From: Clostridiales bacterium
GTDB taxonomy: Bacteria; Bacillota; Clostridia; Christensenellales; Aristaeellaceae
Reading direction: 5' to 3'
NCBI GenBank assembly: GCA_015056175.1
Contig: SVGT01000001.1
Location: 175,793 to 239,792, forward strand
Length of the DNA stretch: 64,000 nt
Below the pieces are notes generated by a model. It did no database searches. It had not been told where the DNA came from and was given only the letters and a program-made list of their open reading frames with translations. A program made the translations under genes and the position numbers. Of this stretch, positions 30,641-39,002 are shown one piece after another (the stretch's first letter is position 1; each line of letters begins with the position of its first letter).

Positions 30641-33067
30641 ATGCAGGTCGGACCTTATACGCCCGGTACCATTGAGCCCAAGTGGCAAAAATACTGGGAA
30701 GATCATCATACCTTTGCCACCGATGTGTGGGATTTTTCCAAGCCCAAGTACTATGTGCTGGATATGTTCCCCTATCCCTCCGGCGTAGGTCTGCATGCAG
30801 GTCATCCCGAAGGCTATACCGCTACCGACATCATGTCCCGCATGAAGCGCATGCAGGGCTATAACGTGCTGCATCCCATGGGCTATGACTCCTTCGGCCT
30901 CCCCGCCGAGCAGTACGCCGTGGATACCGGCAACCATCCCAACGGCTTCACCCAGAAGAACATCGCCACCTTCTCGGGTCAGCTCAAGGAGCTGGGCTTT
31001 GACTACGACTGGGACAAGTGCATCGCCACCACCGATCCCGAGTTTTACAAGTGGACGCAGTGGATTTTCAAAAAGCTGTACGAAAAGGGCTATGCCAGGC
31101 GCATCGAAATGCCCGTGAACTGGTGCGAGGCGCTGGGCACGGTGCTGGCCAATGACGAGGTCATCGACGGCAAATCCGAGCGCGGCGGCTACCCCGTGGT
31201 CAAAAAGATGATGATGCAGTGGGTCATCGACCAGCCCGCCTTTGCCGAAAAGCTGCTGGAAGGCCTCAACGACATCGACTGGCCTGAATCCACCAAGGAG
31301 ATCCAGCGCAACTGGATCGGCAAATCCACCGGCGTGGAAGTGGATTTCAAGCTGGTGGGCGGCGGCGAATTTTCCATCTATACCACCTGCATTGAAACCA
31401 TCTACGGCATCACCTTCATGGTGCTGGCGCCCGACGGCAAGATCGTCAAGACGCTGATGGACCGCATCGAAAACAAGGACGAGGTGGAAGCCTACATCAG
31501 GGAAGCTGCCGCCAAGAGCGAAATTGACCGCACCGACGCCACCAAGACCAAGACCGGCTGCCCCCTCAAGGGCGTGTACGCCGTCAACCCCGTCAACGGC
31601 AAGGAAGTGCCCGTGTTCATCGGCGATTTTGTGCTGGGCAACTACGGCACCGGCGCCGTCATGGCCGTTCCCAGCCACGACCAGCGCGACTTTGAATATG
31701 CTATCGCCCATAATATTCCCATGATCCAGGTCATCGAAGGCCGCGACGTAAGCCAGTGCGCCTTTGAAAAGCAGGATTATCTGGACAAGGGCTGCAAGCT
31801 GATCAATTCCGAAGAATTCACCGGCCTCACTGTGGAGGAAGCCAAGGAAGCCATCACCTGCAAGCTGGAAGAGATGGGCGTTGCCCGCCGCAAGGTGAAC
31901 TACCATTTCCGTGAATGGATCTTTGCCCGTCAGCGCTACTGGGGCGAGCCTGTGCCCTGCGTGTACACCGAGGACGGAAAAACCCACTTCCTCCCCGACG
32001 AGGAGCTGCCCCTGGTGCTCCCCGTGCTGGAGGACTATAAGGGTCACGGCGGCAAGGCGCCTCTTGAAAATGCCGAGGAATGGAAGCATTACGACCAGAG
32101 GGGCATCAAGGGTCTGCGCGAAACCTCCACCATGCCCGGCTCCGCCGGCTCCTCCTGGTACTATATGCGCTATATCGACCCCAGAAACGACAAGGCCTTC
32201 TGCGATCCGGAGCTGCTCAAGCACTGGATGCCCGTTGACCTGTACGTGGGCGGCCCCGAGCACGCCGTGGGTCATCTGATCTACTCCCGTATCTGGAACC
32301 GCTTCCTCTATGACGAAGGCCTCAGCCCCGTCAAGGAGCCCTTCAAGAAGCTGGTGCATCAGGGCATGATCCTGGGCGAAAACGGCATCAAGATGGGCAA
32401 GCGCTTCCCCGAATTTGTGGTCAACCCCAGCGATATCGTCCGCGATTACGGCGCCGATACCCTGCGCCTGTACGAAATGTTCATGGGCCCGCTGGAAGTG
32501 AGCAAGCCCTGGTCCTCCACGGCTGTGGCCGGCGCCAAGAAGTTTATCAACCGCGTGTGGAACTTCTTCACCGATGCCGATAACCTGACGGAAACGGACG
32601 ACGGCAAGCTGACCAAGATCTATCACCAGACCGTGAAAAAGGTCACCAATGATTTTGAAACCCTGGGCTTCAACACCGCCATTGCCCAGATGATGACCTT
32701 CATGAACGAAGTGTATAAGGTGGGCAAGTGCCCCCGCGAATTTGCCGAAGGCTTTGTCAAGATGATCTCCTGCATCACGCCTCACGTGGGCGAAGAAATG
32801 TGGCAGATCCTGGGTCATGACGATACCATCGCCTACGAGCCCTGGCCTGCCTACGATGAGGAAAAGTGCAAGGATACCGAAAGCGAAATCGCCGTGCAGA
32901 TCAACGGCAAGATCAAGGGCAAGCTGATGGTGCCCGCCACCATGACCAAGCAGGAGGGCGAAACCACCCTGGTGAACGACGACCGCGTCAAGGCGCTCAT
33001 CGGCGACAAGACGATCGTCAAGATCATTTTTGTTCCCGGCCGTCTGCTCAACCTGGTGGTCAAATAA
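30641..33067 (+). CDS. leuS: Leucyl-tRNA synthetase
   Basis: 808 residues, the expected length. Class I synthetase charging tRNA-Leu. The HIGH motif is HAGH (52-55) in GVGLHAGHPEGYTATD. The CP1 editing domain lies near 220-410 with AVMAVPSHDQRDFEYA. Two hallmark motifs differ from the usual: the threonine-rich editing motif TTRPDT is TTCIET (248-253), and KMSKS is KMGKR (584-588) within NGIKMGKRFPEFVVNPSD. The surrounding GADTLRLYEMFMGPLEVSKPW is canonical, so the gene is intact. AAAGGAGG precedes the ATG. No T-box leader is present, so it is not regulated by uncharged tRNA in that way. Confidence 0.95.
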   Translation: MQVGPYTPGTIEPKWQKYWEDHHTFATDVWDFSKPKYYVLDMFPYPSGVGLHAGHPEGYTATDIMSRMKRMQGYNVLHPMGYDSFGLPAEQYAVDTGNHPNGFTQKNIATFSGQLKELGFDYDWDKCIATTDPEFYKWTQWIFKKLYEKGYARRIEMPVNWCEALGTVLANDEVIDGKSERGGYPVVKKMMMQWVIDQPAFAEKLLEGLNDIDWPESTKEIQRNWIGKSTGVEVDFKLVGGGEFSIYTTCIETIYGITFMVLAPDGKIVKTLMDRIENKDEVEAYIREAAAKSEIDRTDATKTKTGCPLKGVYAVNPVNGKEVPVFIGDFVLGNYGTGAVMAVPSHDQRDFEYAIAHNIPMIQVIEGRDVSQCAFEKQDYLDKGCKLINSEEFTGLTVEEAKEAITCKLEEMGVARRKVNYHFREWIFARQRYWGEPVPCVYTEDGKTHFLPDEELPLVLPVLEDYKGHGGKAPLENAEEWKHYDQRGIKGLRETSTMPGSAGSSWYYMRYIDPRNDKAFCDPELLKHWMPVDLYVGGPEHAVGHLIYSRIWNRFLYDEGLSPVKEPFKKLVHQGMILGENGIKMGKRFPEFVVNPSDIVRDYGADTLRLYEMFMGPLEVSKPWSSTAVAGAKKFINRVWNFFTDADNLTETDDGKLTKIYHQTVKKVTNDFETLGFNTAIAQMMTFMNEVYKVGKCPREFAEGFVKMISCITPHVGEEMWQILGHDDTIAYEPWPAYDEEKCKDTESEIAVQINGKIKGKLMVPATMTKQEGETTLVNDDRVKALIGDKTIVKIIFVPGRLLNLVVK

Positions 33068-33076
33068 TTCAACGTA

Positions 33077-33102
33077 AAAAGGCTCCTTTCGGGGAGCCTT
33101 TT
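33077..33102 (+). terminator. Intrinsic terminator after leuS
   Basis: AAAAGGCTCC (33077-33086) pairs with GGAGCCTTTT (33093-33102). The HAD gene starts only 19 nt later and may depend on read-through. Confidence 0.85.
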
Positions 33103-33120
33103 CTTCTCAGGGAGACAAAT

Positions 33121-33762
33121 ATGATCGATCATATTATCTGGGACTGGAACGGCACCTTGCTCTCCGACGTGCAGTACGGCATCGCATTGATCAACCGCCT
33201 GCTCCGGGAATACGGAAAGCCTGAACTGGACGGCACCGACGCCTATCATCGGGTATTCACCTTCCCTGTGAAAGACTATTATGCCGCCATCGGCTTTGGC
33301 GGAGATATATTTGACGAGGTGGCCGTCAAATGGATGGACGCCTACATGAAGGACGAAAGCTGCTGCCCGCTGCGCGAGGGCGCAGTGGAGATCACCCGCC
33401 TGTTTCATGCCCATAACATCCGCCAGGTGGTGATCTCCGCCTCAAAACTCAGCAATCTGCACATCCAGATGGCATCCCGCCCCCATTTTGACTTTTTCGA
33501 TCCGCCCCGGGGGCTGGGCGATATCTACGCCGGCAGCAAAATCGACATCGCGCTGGACTGGATGAAAACCTCCGGTGCAAAGCCCGAAAACACCCTGCTC
33601 ATCGGCGATACGCTCCACGACAAGGCCGTAGCCGACGCGCTCCGATGCCGCTGCATCCTGGTGGAGGGCGGGCACCAGAGCCGGGAAACGCTGCTGCAAA
33701 GCGGCGCCATGGTGGCCCGGGATCTTTTCGACGCAGGGCAGATGGTGCTTGCACTGCGGTGA
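33121..33762 (+). CDS. HAD family hydrolase, phosphoglycolate-phosphatase-like
   Basis: 213-residue cytoplasmic phosphatase. IIWDWNGTLLSD (6-17) is HAD motif I in the D-x-N-G-T form. VVISASKLS is motif II, and LLIGDTLHDKAVADALRCRC is motif IV, close to the Gph/PpaX group. The substrate is not predictable from sequence. CAGGGAG precedes the ATG. It lies 13 nt upstream of the P-loop kinase gene, so the two form a pair. Confidence 0.85.
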   Translation: MIDHIIWDWNGTLLSDVQYGIALINRLLREYGKPELDGTDAYHRVFTFPVKDYYAAIGFGGDIFDEVAVKWMDAYMKDESCCPLREGAVEITRLFHAHNIRQVVISASKLSNLHIQMASRPHFDFFDPPRGLGDIYAGSKIDIALDWMKTSGAKPENTLLIGDTLHDKAVADALRCRCILVEGGHQSRETLLQSGAMVARDLFDAGQMVLALR

Positions 33763-33775
33763 AAGGAGGCTTTGC

Positions 33776-34276
33776 ATGTCTGTCATTTTACTAAACGGCG
33801 CGCCCGGCAGCGGAAAATCCACCGTCAGCGCCCTGCTGCATGAGCGCCTGCGCTGCCCCTGGTTTGAATTCGGCTGGATCCCCGAATTCCGCCACCTCAA
33901 TCCGCACACGGAAATTTCCTACGAGGAAGAGGAAGCCCTCTCCTTTGAAAACCTGATGCTGGTTGCGCAGAACTACCTCCGCCACGGCTTTGAGCATGTG
34001 CTCATCAGCGATCTGCGCGCGGAATTCGTACACCGGGCGGCAGCCGTGCTGGAGCCCTTCCACCCGCAGATCATCACCCTGTACGCAGCGGAAGAAACCC
34101 TTCGCCACCGGGTGCTGACCCGGCAGAACGGCAACGAATACCGGAACGCCGACGAGGCGGCGCTGATCAACGCCCGCATCCTTTCCGCGCCCGCATCTCC
34201 CTGCGAAACGCGCATCGATACCACCCATTGCACGCCGGAAGAGGTGTGCGATACGATCCTTTCCCTGCTTGCATAA
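33776..34276 (+). CDS. P-loop NTPase, small-molecule-kinase-like
   Basis: 166 residues. ILLNGAPGSGKSTVSALLHERL (4-25) is a Walker A in the AAA_33/chloramphenicol-phosphotransferase-like group. LISDLRAEF is a likely Walker B region, and LRHRVLTRQNGNEYRN resembles the lid Arg segment of such kinases. It could phosphorylate a nucleoside, sugar or antibiotic; nothing in the context decides this. AAAGGAGG precedes the ATG and it follows the HAD gene by 13 nt. Confidence 0.7.
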   Translation: MSVILLNGAPGSGKSTVSALLHERLRCPWFEFGWIPEFRHLNPHTEISYEEEEALSFENLMLVAQNYLRHGFEHVLISDLRAEFVHRAAAVLEPFHPQIITLYAAEETLRHRVLTRQNGNEYRNADEAALINARILSAPASPCETRIDTTHCTPEEVCDTILSLLA

Positions 34277-34277
34277 G

Positions 34278-34305
34278 CAAAAAGCCCCCCTACGGGGGCT
34301 TTTTT
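34278..34305. terminator. Bidirectional terminator
   Basis: AGCCCCC (34283-34289) pairs with GGGGGCT (34294-34300), with T-runs on both strands, between the kinase and Nudix genes. Confidence 0.88.
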
Positions 34306-34326
34306 ACTGCAGTCGATCCATTGGGC

Positions 34327-34794
34327 TTATCCGTTATCCTGACGGCCTTTCTGCAGGAACGCCGCCATCGCCCTTTTGTTGGGGCCGAAGAGATTTGAAG
34401 GCAGCTGATCCTGCGCAAACCAGCCAAGCTCCGTCACCTCGCCCTGCTGCGGGCAGATGCTGCCGGAATAATCATCGCAGATATACACGATATCCACGTT
34501 GTACACCTCGTCGCCGTTGGGGTAGATATGATGCATGCCCTCGCCGGAAAACACGCCCAGCAGCGTCATTTTGCCTGCAATAAGGCCCGTTTCCTCCTGC
34601 AATTCCCGGCAGGCCGCCGCTTCCACGTCCTCGCCCAATTCCACAGCTCCCCCGTGATAGCCCCAGGCATCCTCGTCCGCCCGGTGCTGCAAAAGCACAT
34701 CGCCCTGACCGTTTACCACGATCACGCTGGCGCCGCACTGCATCACAGGATCATGCTCAACCTTTTTGCGGATGGTCTTGATATATTCCGTCAT
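34327..34794 (-). CDS. Nudix hydrolase
   Basis: 155-residue pyrophosphatase of the Nudix superfamily. The Nudix box GGAVELGEDVEAAACRELQEETGL is complete; its EExG Glu residues bind the catalytic metal. The region around GYHGGAVELGE and the downstream EVTELGWFAQDQLP are typical of the MutT-like/ADP-ribose group. The substrate is unknown. It overlaps the end of the YwaF-like gene by 4 nt (ATGA), so translation is coupled. Confidence 0.88.
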   Translation of the reverse strand: MTEYIKTIRKKVEHDPVMQCGASVIVVNGQGDVLLQHRADEDAWGYHGGAVELGEDVEAAACRELQEETGLIAGKMTLLGVFSGEGMHHIYPNGDEVYNVDIVYICDDYSGSICPQQGEVTELGWFAQDQLPSNLFGPNKRAMAAFLQKGRQDNG

Positions 34795-35555
34795 GCCTTC
34801 ACGCTTTCTTCTGCCTTGCGGTCCTTGAGATACCAGGGCAGGTACGCCGCAAAGAACAGCGCCGTGATGGCCGCGATCATGATCAGGATACGCAGTGCAA
34901 AATTGGGCGGCAGGATATCCAGAATGGAGGGCGTATCCTCCGGCCGTGCCATGTACAGGTAGTTGGCGCCGGGGCCGATGATCTGATTGGCAAAATAGGC
35001 GATCACCGCCATCACCAGCAGCAGCACGTAGCTTTTGATCAGAGATCTCCAATTGGGCCGCATACCGTGAACGAAAATCATGTAGAAGATGGCCACATAG
35101 CCCATGGTATGCTCCGCCCAGAACTGGTAATAGCGGAAGCGGGTGGGGCCGGTGTAGGTGATCACCGTAGGGGTGATCAGAGCGAAAATGGAGCCGGAAA
35201 ACAGCCAGAAATAGGAAATATCAAAAAGCGACTGGCTTTTGCCCACCAGCATATAGCTGCAGAAGATAGCCGCCCAGCCGCACACCGCAATGGGCAGATG
35301 ATCCACCGGATTGGGGTCCAGGGACGGAATGCCCACCAGCCGCCAGTAATAGGACATTTCGGCTATGATCAGCACAAAAGCCAGCGTATAGCGGATGGGC
35401 TTGTCCATTTTGCTTTCACGGATGCGCTCCCTGAAATGCCAGATCAAATAGATCAGCACCGCTGTGACCAGGATGGGCAAAAGGTGCGGCAGCGTGAAGT
35501 TGACAAACTCTGCCTCCTCGCCCTTGCCAAAAAAGTATTGGAAAAAAGCCTTCAT
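34791..35555 (-). CDS. YwaF-family (TIGR02206) membrane protein
   Basis: 254 residues with about seven membrane helices. HLLPILVTAVLIYLIWHFRER, LPIAVCGWAAIF and the conserved EHTMGYVAIFYMIFVHG match the YwaF/TIGR02206 family of unknown function. The His and Asp residues DHLPIAVCG are in the family's conserved site. GGGGGAG precedes the ATG at 35555. It is the first gene of a two-gene operon with the Nudix hydrolase; no functional link is known. Confidence 0.82.
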   Translation of the reverse strand: MKAFFQYFFGKGEEAEFVNFTLPHLLPILVTAVLIYLIWHFRERIRESKMDKPIRYTLAFVLIIAEMSYYWRLVGIPSLDPNPVDHLPIAVCGWAAIFCSYMLVGKSQSLFDISYFWLFSGSIFALITPTVITYTGPTRFRYYQFWAEHTMGYVAIFYMIFVHGMRPNWRSLIKSYVLLLVMAVIAYFANQIIGPGANYLYMARPEDTPSILDILPPNFALRILIMIAAITALFFAAYLPWYLKDRKAEESVKA

Positions 35556-35659
35556 ATTTCTCCCCCTCTGTATGTCGCGCCTTTGGGCGCCTGCTTATGC
35601 GCTTGATCCGTTATCTGCATCATAGCACGGCTGCTCTGCGCTGTAAAGACGGCAAATGA

Positions 35660-35693
35660 AAAACCACGTTTGCCAGCTTGCAAACGTGGTTTT
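35660..35693 (-). terminator. Terminator of the tRNA operon
   Basis: AAAACCACGTTTGC (35660-35673) and GCAAACGTGGTTTT (35680-35693) form a perfect 14-bp stem just after the tRNA-Glu CCA end, leading into TTTTTC on the minus strand. Confidence 0.92.
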
Positions 35694-35695
35694 CA

Positions 35696-35771
35696 TGGCA
35701 CCCCCAATGGGATTCGAACCCATGTTTCCGCCTTGAGAGGGCGGCGTCCTAGGCCTCTAGACAATGGAGGC
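35696..35771 (-). tRNA. tRNA-Glu (anticodon CUC)
   Basis: 76 nt including encoded CCA. Acceptor GCCTCCA pairs with TGGGGGT (with G-U pairs), discriminator G. The anticodon stem CCGCC/GGCGG holds the loop CTCTCAA, anticodon CUC, reading GAG. The T arm is ATGGG-TTCGAAT-CCCAT. Confidence 0.95.
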
Positions 35772-35775
35772 AAAG

Positions 35776-35849
35776 TGGCTGGGGAACAAGGATTTGAACC
35801 TTGACAATACGAGTCAGAGTCGTAGGTGCTGCCGTTACACCATTCCCCA
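35776..35849 (-). tRNA. tRNA-Gln (anticodon CUG)
   Basis: 74 nt including encoded CCA. Acceptor TGGGGAA pairs with TTCCCCA, discriminator G. The stem TACGA/TCGTA holds the loop CTCTGAC, anticodon CUG, reading CAG. The T arm is CAAGG-TTCAAAT-CCTTG. It is 4 nt from tRNA-Glu, so they share one precursor. Confidence 0.95.
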
Positions 35850-35880
35850 ACGCAGCGACTGACTTTCAATCGCAAGGGTT

Positions 35881-35909
35881 ATTATACTTGAAACACGACC
35901 GCGTGTCAA
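35881..35909 (-). promoter_or_regulatory. Consensus promoter of the tRNA operon
   Basis: On the minus strand TTGACA (35909-35904), a 17-bp spacer and TATAAT (35886-35881): both boxes are perfect. The -35 box covers the stop codon of the CmpB-like gene. Confidence 0.92.
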
Positions 35910-36286
35910 CCCTTTTTTTCACTTTTTTTCATTTTTTCTGCAAAAGCTTTTCCGGGACGGAATACCAGCAGGAAAGCCAGGGCATACCACAGCACGCCGT
36001 ACGTCACACACACCTGCCCTTGCCAGTTGCCAAAGCTGTTCCGATAGTCCCAGATGCGGTGATCCCTGTTGCACCGGACGCCGATCATCGCCTCCAGGGC
36101 CGTGATGCCCAGCGCGCCTGCCAGCGCCCGCAGGGGACGGGAAACGGGGAAACATGCGCACCAACGCAGATAGGGCAGCGCCAGCGCACCCGCCAGCGCC
36201 ATGCTTTTGTGGGTGCGGCCGCGATAAAGGATCTCAAGCATTGGATAGCCGATACCGCCCAGCAATGCCGCAAAAACCGTTTTCAT
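35906..36286 (-). CDS. CmpB-like (putative ABC transporter permease CmpB family) membrane protein
   Basis: 126-residue membrane protein with about three or four helices. LLGGIGYPMLEILYRGRTHKSMALAG, then ITALEAMIGVRCNR, IWDYRNSFGNWQGQVCVTYGVLWYALAF, is the CmpB family pattern (ABC_trans_CmpB); despite the name, transport is not demonstrated for most members. The ATG at 36286 is preferred because GGAGGG lies 6 nt upstream; the ATG at 36292 is too close to it. The short basic C-terminus ends MKKSEKKG. Confidence 0.78.
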   Translation of the reverse strand: MKTVFAALLGGIGYPMLEILYRGRTHKSMALAGALALPYLRWCACFPVSRPLRALAGALGITALEAMIGVRCNRDHRIWDYRNSFGNWQGQVCVTYGVLWYALAFLLVFRPGKAFAEKMKKSEKKG

Positions 36287-36335
36287 CCCCATCCCTCCAT
36301 GACAGTCAGCATGCCCCGGAAGCGTTGCTTTATGC

Positions 36336-36369
36336 AAAAAAAGAACGCCGATGCTTCATCGGCGTTCTT
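36336..36369 (-). terminator. Terminator after the 649-residue surface protein
   Basis: AAGAACGCCGATG (36341-36353) and CATCGGCGTTCTT (36357-36369) pair over 13 bp and lead into a T-run on the minus strand. Confidence 0.9.
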
Positions 36370-36380
36370 GAAATACTTGC

Positions 36381-38330
36381 TTATTCCTCTCCGTCCTCGG
36401 TGCGCTCGTGGGTACGGGCGGCACGGCGGCGGCGGGGCTGCTGGGCGGGTGCTTCCTCATTGCGTTCACGGGATACGCGGAAGCCGCTTTCCTCTTCATC
36501 GGCGGCGGCATTGCGCTCGCTGAGCTTGTGCTCGATCACGTCCTGCTCGGTCACTTCGGGCGCGGGCGCGTCGGGATCGTCCTCCATCTGGCTGAGCACC
36601 TTTTCATGGGGCAGGGGATCGCTCTCCTCAGGAATATAGGGAGCGCTTTCCTCTTCGCCGTGGACCACCACTTCCTCGGTTTGCACGGTGCCCTCGACGC
36701 TGGGCAGCTTTTCCTCGGTATAATCGCGGCTGCCCACCAGCTCCAGATGATCATAGGCATTTTCGGACTTGCGCTTGTTGCCCGCACGCACCACGGTGCT
36801 GGCCGCAACCAGAATCACGCATGCGCCAAAGAGCAGGCCCACCACCAGCGCGGCGGTAAACAGGCCGTTGCGGATGCCGCCCAGGGCAGGATTCAGATCC
36901 GCTTCCGTGGGAGGCGCCACAGTCACCAGCGGCTGCACCGTTACAACAGGCGCCACGGTGGGGGCGTCGGTGGGCATCACATAGGTCAGCTGATGGGTGT
37001 TGCTCTCAAAGGACACGTTGTTGCCCAGTTCATCCTCCGCATAGGCGGTAAAGCGGAACTGGCCCGCCTGAGACACGCTCACATCCCACTGCAGCTGGAT
37101 GGCTTCGCCGGCTTCCAGCGCCTTGACATTGTACATGGTCACGTCGCCGTGACGGATCACCACGTCCTCCGCCTTCACGTTGGAGTTGTTGGTCACGTTC
37201 AGCGTAAAGCGCACGGTGGCGGGCGCCTGGGTAATGGCGTCGTGGTCGCAGGTCAGGTTCAGGTTCAGACGCAGGCTCTTTTCCGGGTCGAACACGGAAA
37301 CGGTCACCTTGTTGGTGGAAATCTCCTTGGCTTCGCCGGTGTTATCGTTCAGGGAGCAGACGAACTTGAAATCCGTGGGCTCGTTCAGCGCGATCTCCTT
37401 GTCAAAGGACACGGTGGCGCCGGCAGGCACTTCCAGACCGGTGAGCATTTCGCCCTTCTTTTCGTCCTTCACGGTGATATCGGTGTAGGACACGTTGCCT
37501 TCGTTGATAAAGGTAATGCGGAGCGTAGCGTTTTCGCCGATGTTCACATCGCCCACCGCTTCCAGCTTGGCGGACAGATTGGGCTTGGCCAGGGGCACCA
37601 CGACCTCTTCCACGGCAGCGGTCAGCGTTTCATCGCTGCCCTCGGCCTTGTAGGTGATCTGGGCGCCGCTCTTCAAATCCTGGTTGCCCATACGGGTGGA
37701 GAAGGTCACGGTTTCGCTGTCGCCGGGCTCCAGCTTATCCACCGTCTGGGTGCGGCCGGTGAGGGATTCGGTCACCTTGATGGAGGTCAGGGTCACGTTG
37801 CCCTTGTTGGTCAATTCGTAAATGGCAGTGGCATTTTTGCCCTGACGCACCACCTCGGGGGACAAGGTGCGGTCTGCCTGCAGACGCACGCGCTGGCCGG
37901 TATAGGTCAGTGCGATGGCGCCCTGCTGGGTGCACGCGGCGATGTTGCCGTCCTCATCCTCCAGATTATACTTGATGGTATACACGATGCGGCCGGCGTC
38001 CAGATCCTCCTCGGTGACGGCATAGGTGCCGCTCCAGCTCAGATACTTGCCTGCACCAAGCACGATGGAGCCGTTATCGCCAAAGGAGGATACCACGTTG
38101 CCCGCAGGGTCCAGAAGCGTCACGGGATCCAGCATATCCTTGTCGCCGGTATTGCTCACGCGAAGCGAGACCGTCACATCCCCGGGCTCGGTCAGCTCCG
38201 TGGGGGCAGCCTCAATGGTGAACTCGATGGGATCTGCGGCAGCCTGCGCGGACACACAGCCCAGCAGCAGCATGACGCTCAGCAGCACCCATACCAGAAA
38301 TTTATTGTTGTGTCGGGCAAAAATCATCAT
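36381..38330 (-). CDS. Membrane-anchored surface protein with repeated CARDB/DUF11-like beta-sandwich domains
   Basis: 649 residues. An N-terminal export signal (about 9-31, ending SAQAAADP) is followed by roughly four beta-sandwich repeats of about 100 residues; each has the phrase of the type VSNTGDKDMLDPVTL, LTNKGNVTLTSIKVTE, FINEGNVSYTDITVKD and VTNNSNVKAEDVVIRH. A Pro/Thr/Val-rich stem, one transmembrane helix (about 490-515) and a long acidic cytoplasmic tail ending in PRRRRAARTHERTEDGEE follow. Such repeats usually act as spacers or adhesins; here the cytoplasmic tail could bind an internal partner. AAAGGAGG precedes tandem ATGs. It appears monocistronic with a terminator. Confidence 0.75.
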   Translation of the reverse strand: MMIFARHNNKFLVWVLLSVMLLLGCVSAQAAADPIEFTIEAAPTELTEPGDVTVSLRVSNTGDKDMLDPVTLLDPAGNVVSSFGDNGSIVLGAGKYLSWSGTYAVTEEDLDAGRIVYTIKYNLEDEDGNIAACTQQGAIALTYTGQRVRLQADRTLSPEVVRQGKNATAIYELTNKGNVTLTSIKVTESLTGRTQTVDKLEPGDSETVTFSTRMGNQDLKSGAQITYKAEGSDETLTAAVEEVVVPLAKPNLSAKLEAVGDVNIGENATLRITFINEGNVSYTDITVKDEKKGEMLTGLEVPAGATVSFDKEIALNEPTDFKFVCSLNDNTGEAKEISTNKVTVSVFDPEKSLRLNLNLTCDHDAITQAPATVRFTLNVTNNSNVKAEDVVIRHGDVTMYNVKALEAGEAIQLQWDVSVSQAGQFRFTAYAEDELGNNVSFESNTHQLTYVMPTDAPTVAPVVTVQPLVTVAPPTEADLNPALGGIRNGLFTAALVVGLLFGACVILVAASTVVRAGNKRKSENAYDHLELVGSRDYTEEKLPSVEGTVQTEEVVVHGEEESAPYIPEESDPLPHEKVLSQMEDDPDAPAPEVTEQDVIEHKLSERNAAADEEESGFRVSRERNEEAPAQQPRRRRAARTHERTEDGEE

Positions 38331-38405
38331 GCCCTACCTCCTTTCCATGCGGTACGCACCGCAGTGGAAGATATATATCCACTTTGCATTTTAATGCACA
38401 AACGC

Positions 38406-38432
38406 CCTCCTGTCAAGCAAAGAGACAGGAGG
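38406..38432 (-). terminator. Possible terminator after the Nudix gene
   Basis: CCTCCTGTC (38406-38414) pairs with GACAGGAGG (38424-38432). Only a short TTTG tail follows on the minus strand, so termination is uncertain. Confidence 0.4.
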
Positions 38433-38465
38433 ACGCCCTGTTTCCCCTTAAAAAGAAGGAATGTT

Positions 38466-38888
38466 TTACATTTCGCCGCGGAGCTCCTGCCACCTGCGCC
38501 AGGCTTCAGCCAGAAGCGCCCGGTCCTGCGTATAGGTGACGCGGGTCAGCGCATCGTCCCGGTCAAAAAAGCCGCCGTCCCCAAAGCCCTCCCGGGCGTT
38601 GGGAACACAGTGGATATCCTTTGCCTCCATCAGGTACCAGACCACCTGGTTGCACACCGGTTTTTTCCGGGTGGCGGAGTAAAACTCATACTCCGTTTCC
38701 CCCACCATGGCCACAAATCTACATTCCACCCCGGCCTCGCGCAGCACGCGCTCCCTGGCCACCTCGCGGCGGGATTCGCCCTCCTGCACCAGACCCTTGG
38801 GCAGCACCCATTCGCCTTTATCATTCTTCAGCAGCAACACCTTGCTGCCGGAAAACACCACGCCTCCGGCACAGTTGCGATACAGCAT
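38466..38888 (-). CDS. Nudix hydrolase
   Basis: 140 residues. The Nudix box lies in GLVQEGESRREVARERVLREAGVEC; it reads REVARERVLREAGV, so the second-last Glu of the usual REEAGV/EExG is R-E, still keeping one acidic ligand. WVLPKGLVQEGE upstream of it is typical of DIPP/Ap4A-like enzymes. The substrate is unknown. The start at 38888 puts GGGAGG 7 nt upstream; the ATG at 38894 is too near the ribosome site. An extended -10 promoter lies upstream. Confidence 0.82.
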   Translation of the reverse strand: MLYRNCAGGVVFSGSKVLLLKNDKGEWVLPKGLVQEGESRREVARERVLREAGVECRFVAMVGETEYEFYSATRKKPVCNQVVWYLMEAKDIHCVPNAREGFGDGGFFDRDDALTRVTYTQDRALLAEAWRRWQELRGEM

Positions 38889-38974
38889 GCTCATGCCTCC
38901 CACACAGGTATTCAAGAAGGGGTGCAGCCGTCATCGTCCGCTGCATCCCTCAAGATGAATTGTTCTCTACACAT

Positions 38975-38983
38975 ATTATAGCA
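38975..38983 (-). promoter_or_regulatory. Extended -10 promoter of the Nudix gene
   Basis: On the minus strand TGC (38983-38981) directly precedes TATAAT (38980-38975). A TTGACA lies only 7 bp upstream of the TATAAT and cannot serve as its -35. Confidence 0.55.
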
Positions 38984-39002
38984 CACCTGTCAAGTATATG
39001 CC

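Noticed and set aside
38984..38992. TTGACA seven bases before the TATAAT of the Nudix promoter as a -35 box
   Set aside because: Spacing is far too short for sigma-A recognition; the extended -10 explains the promoter better.
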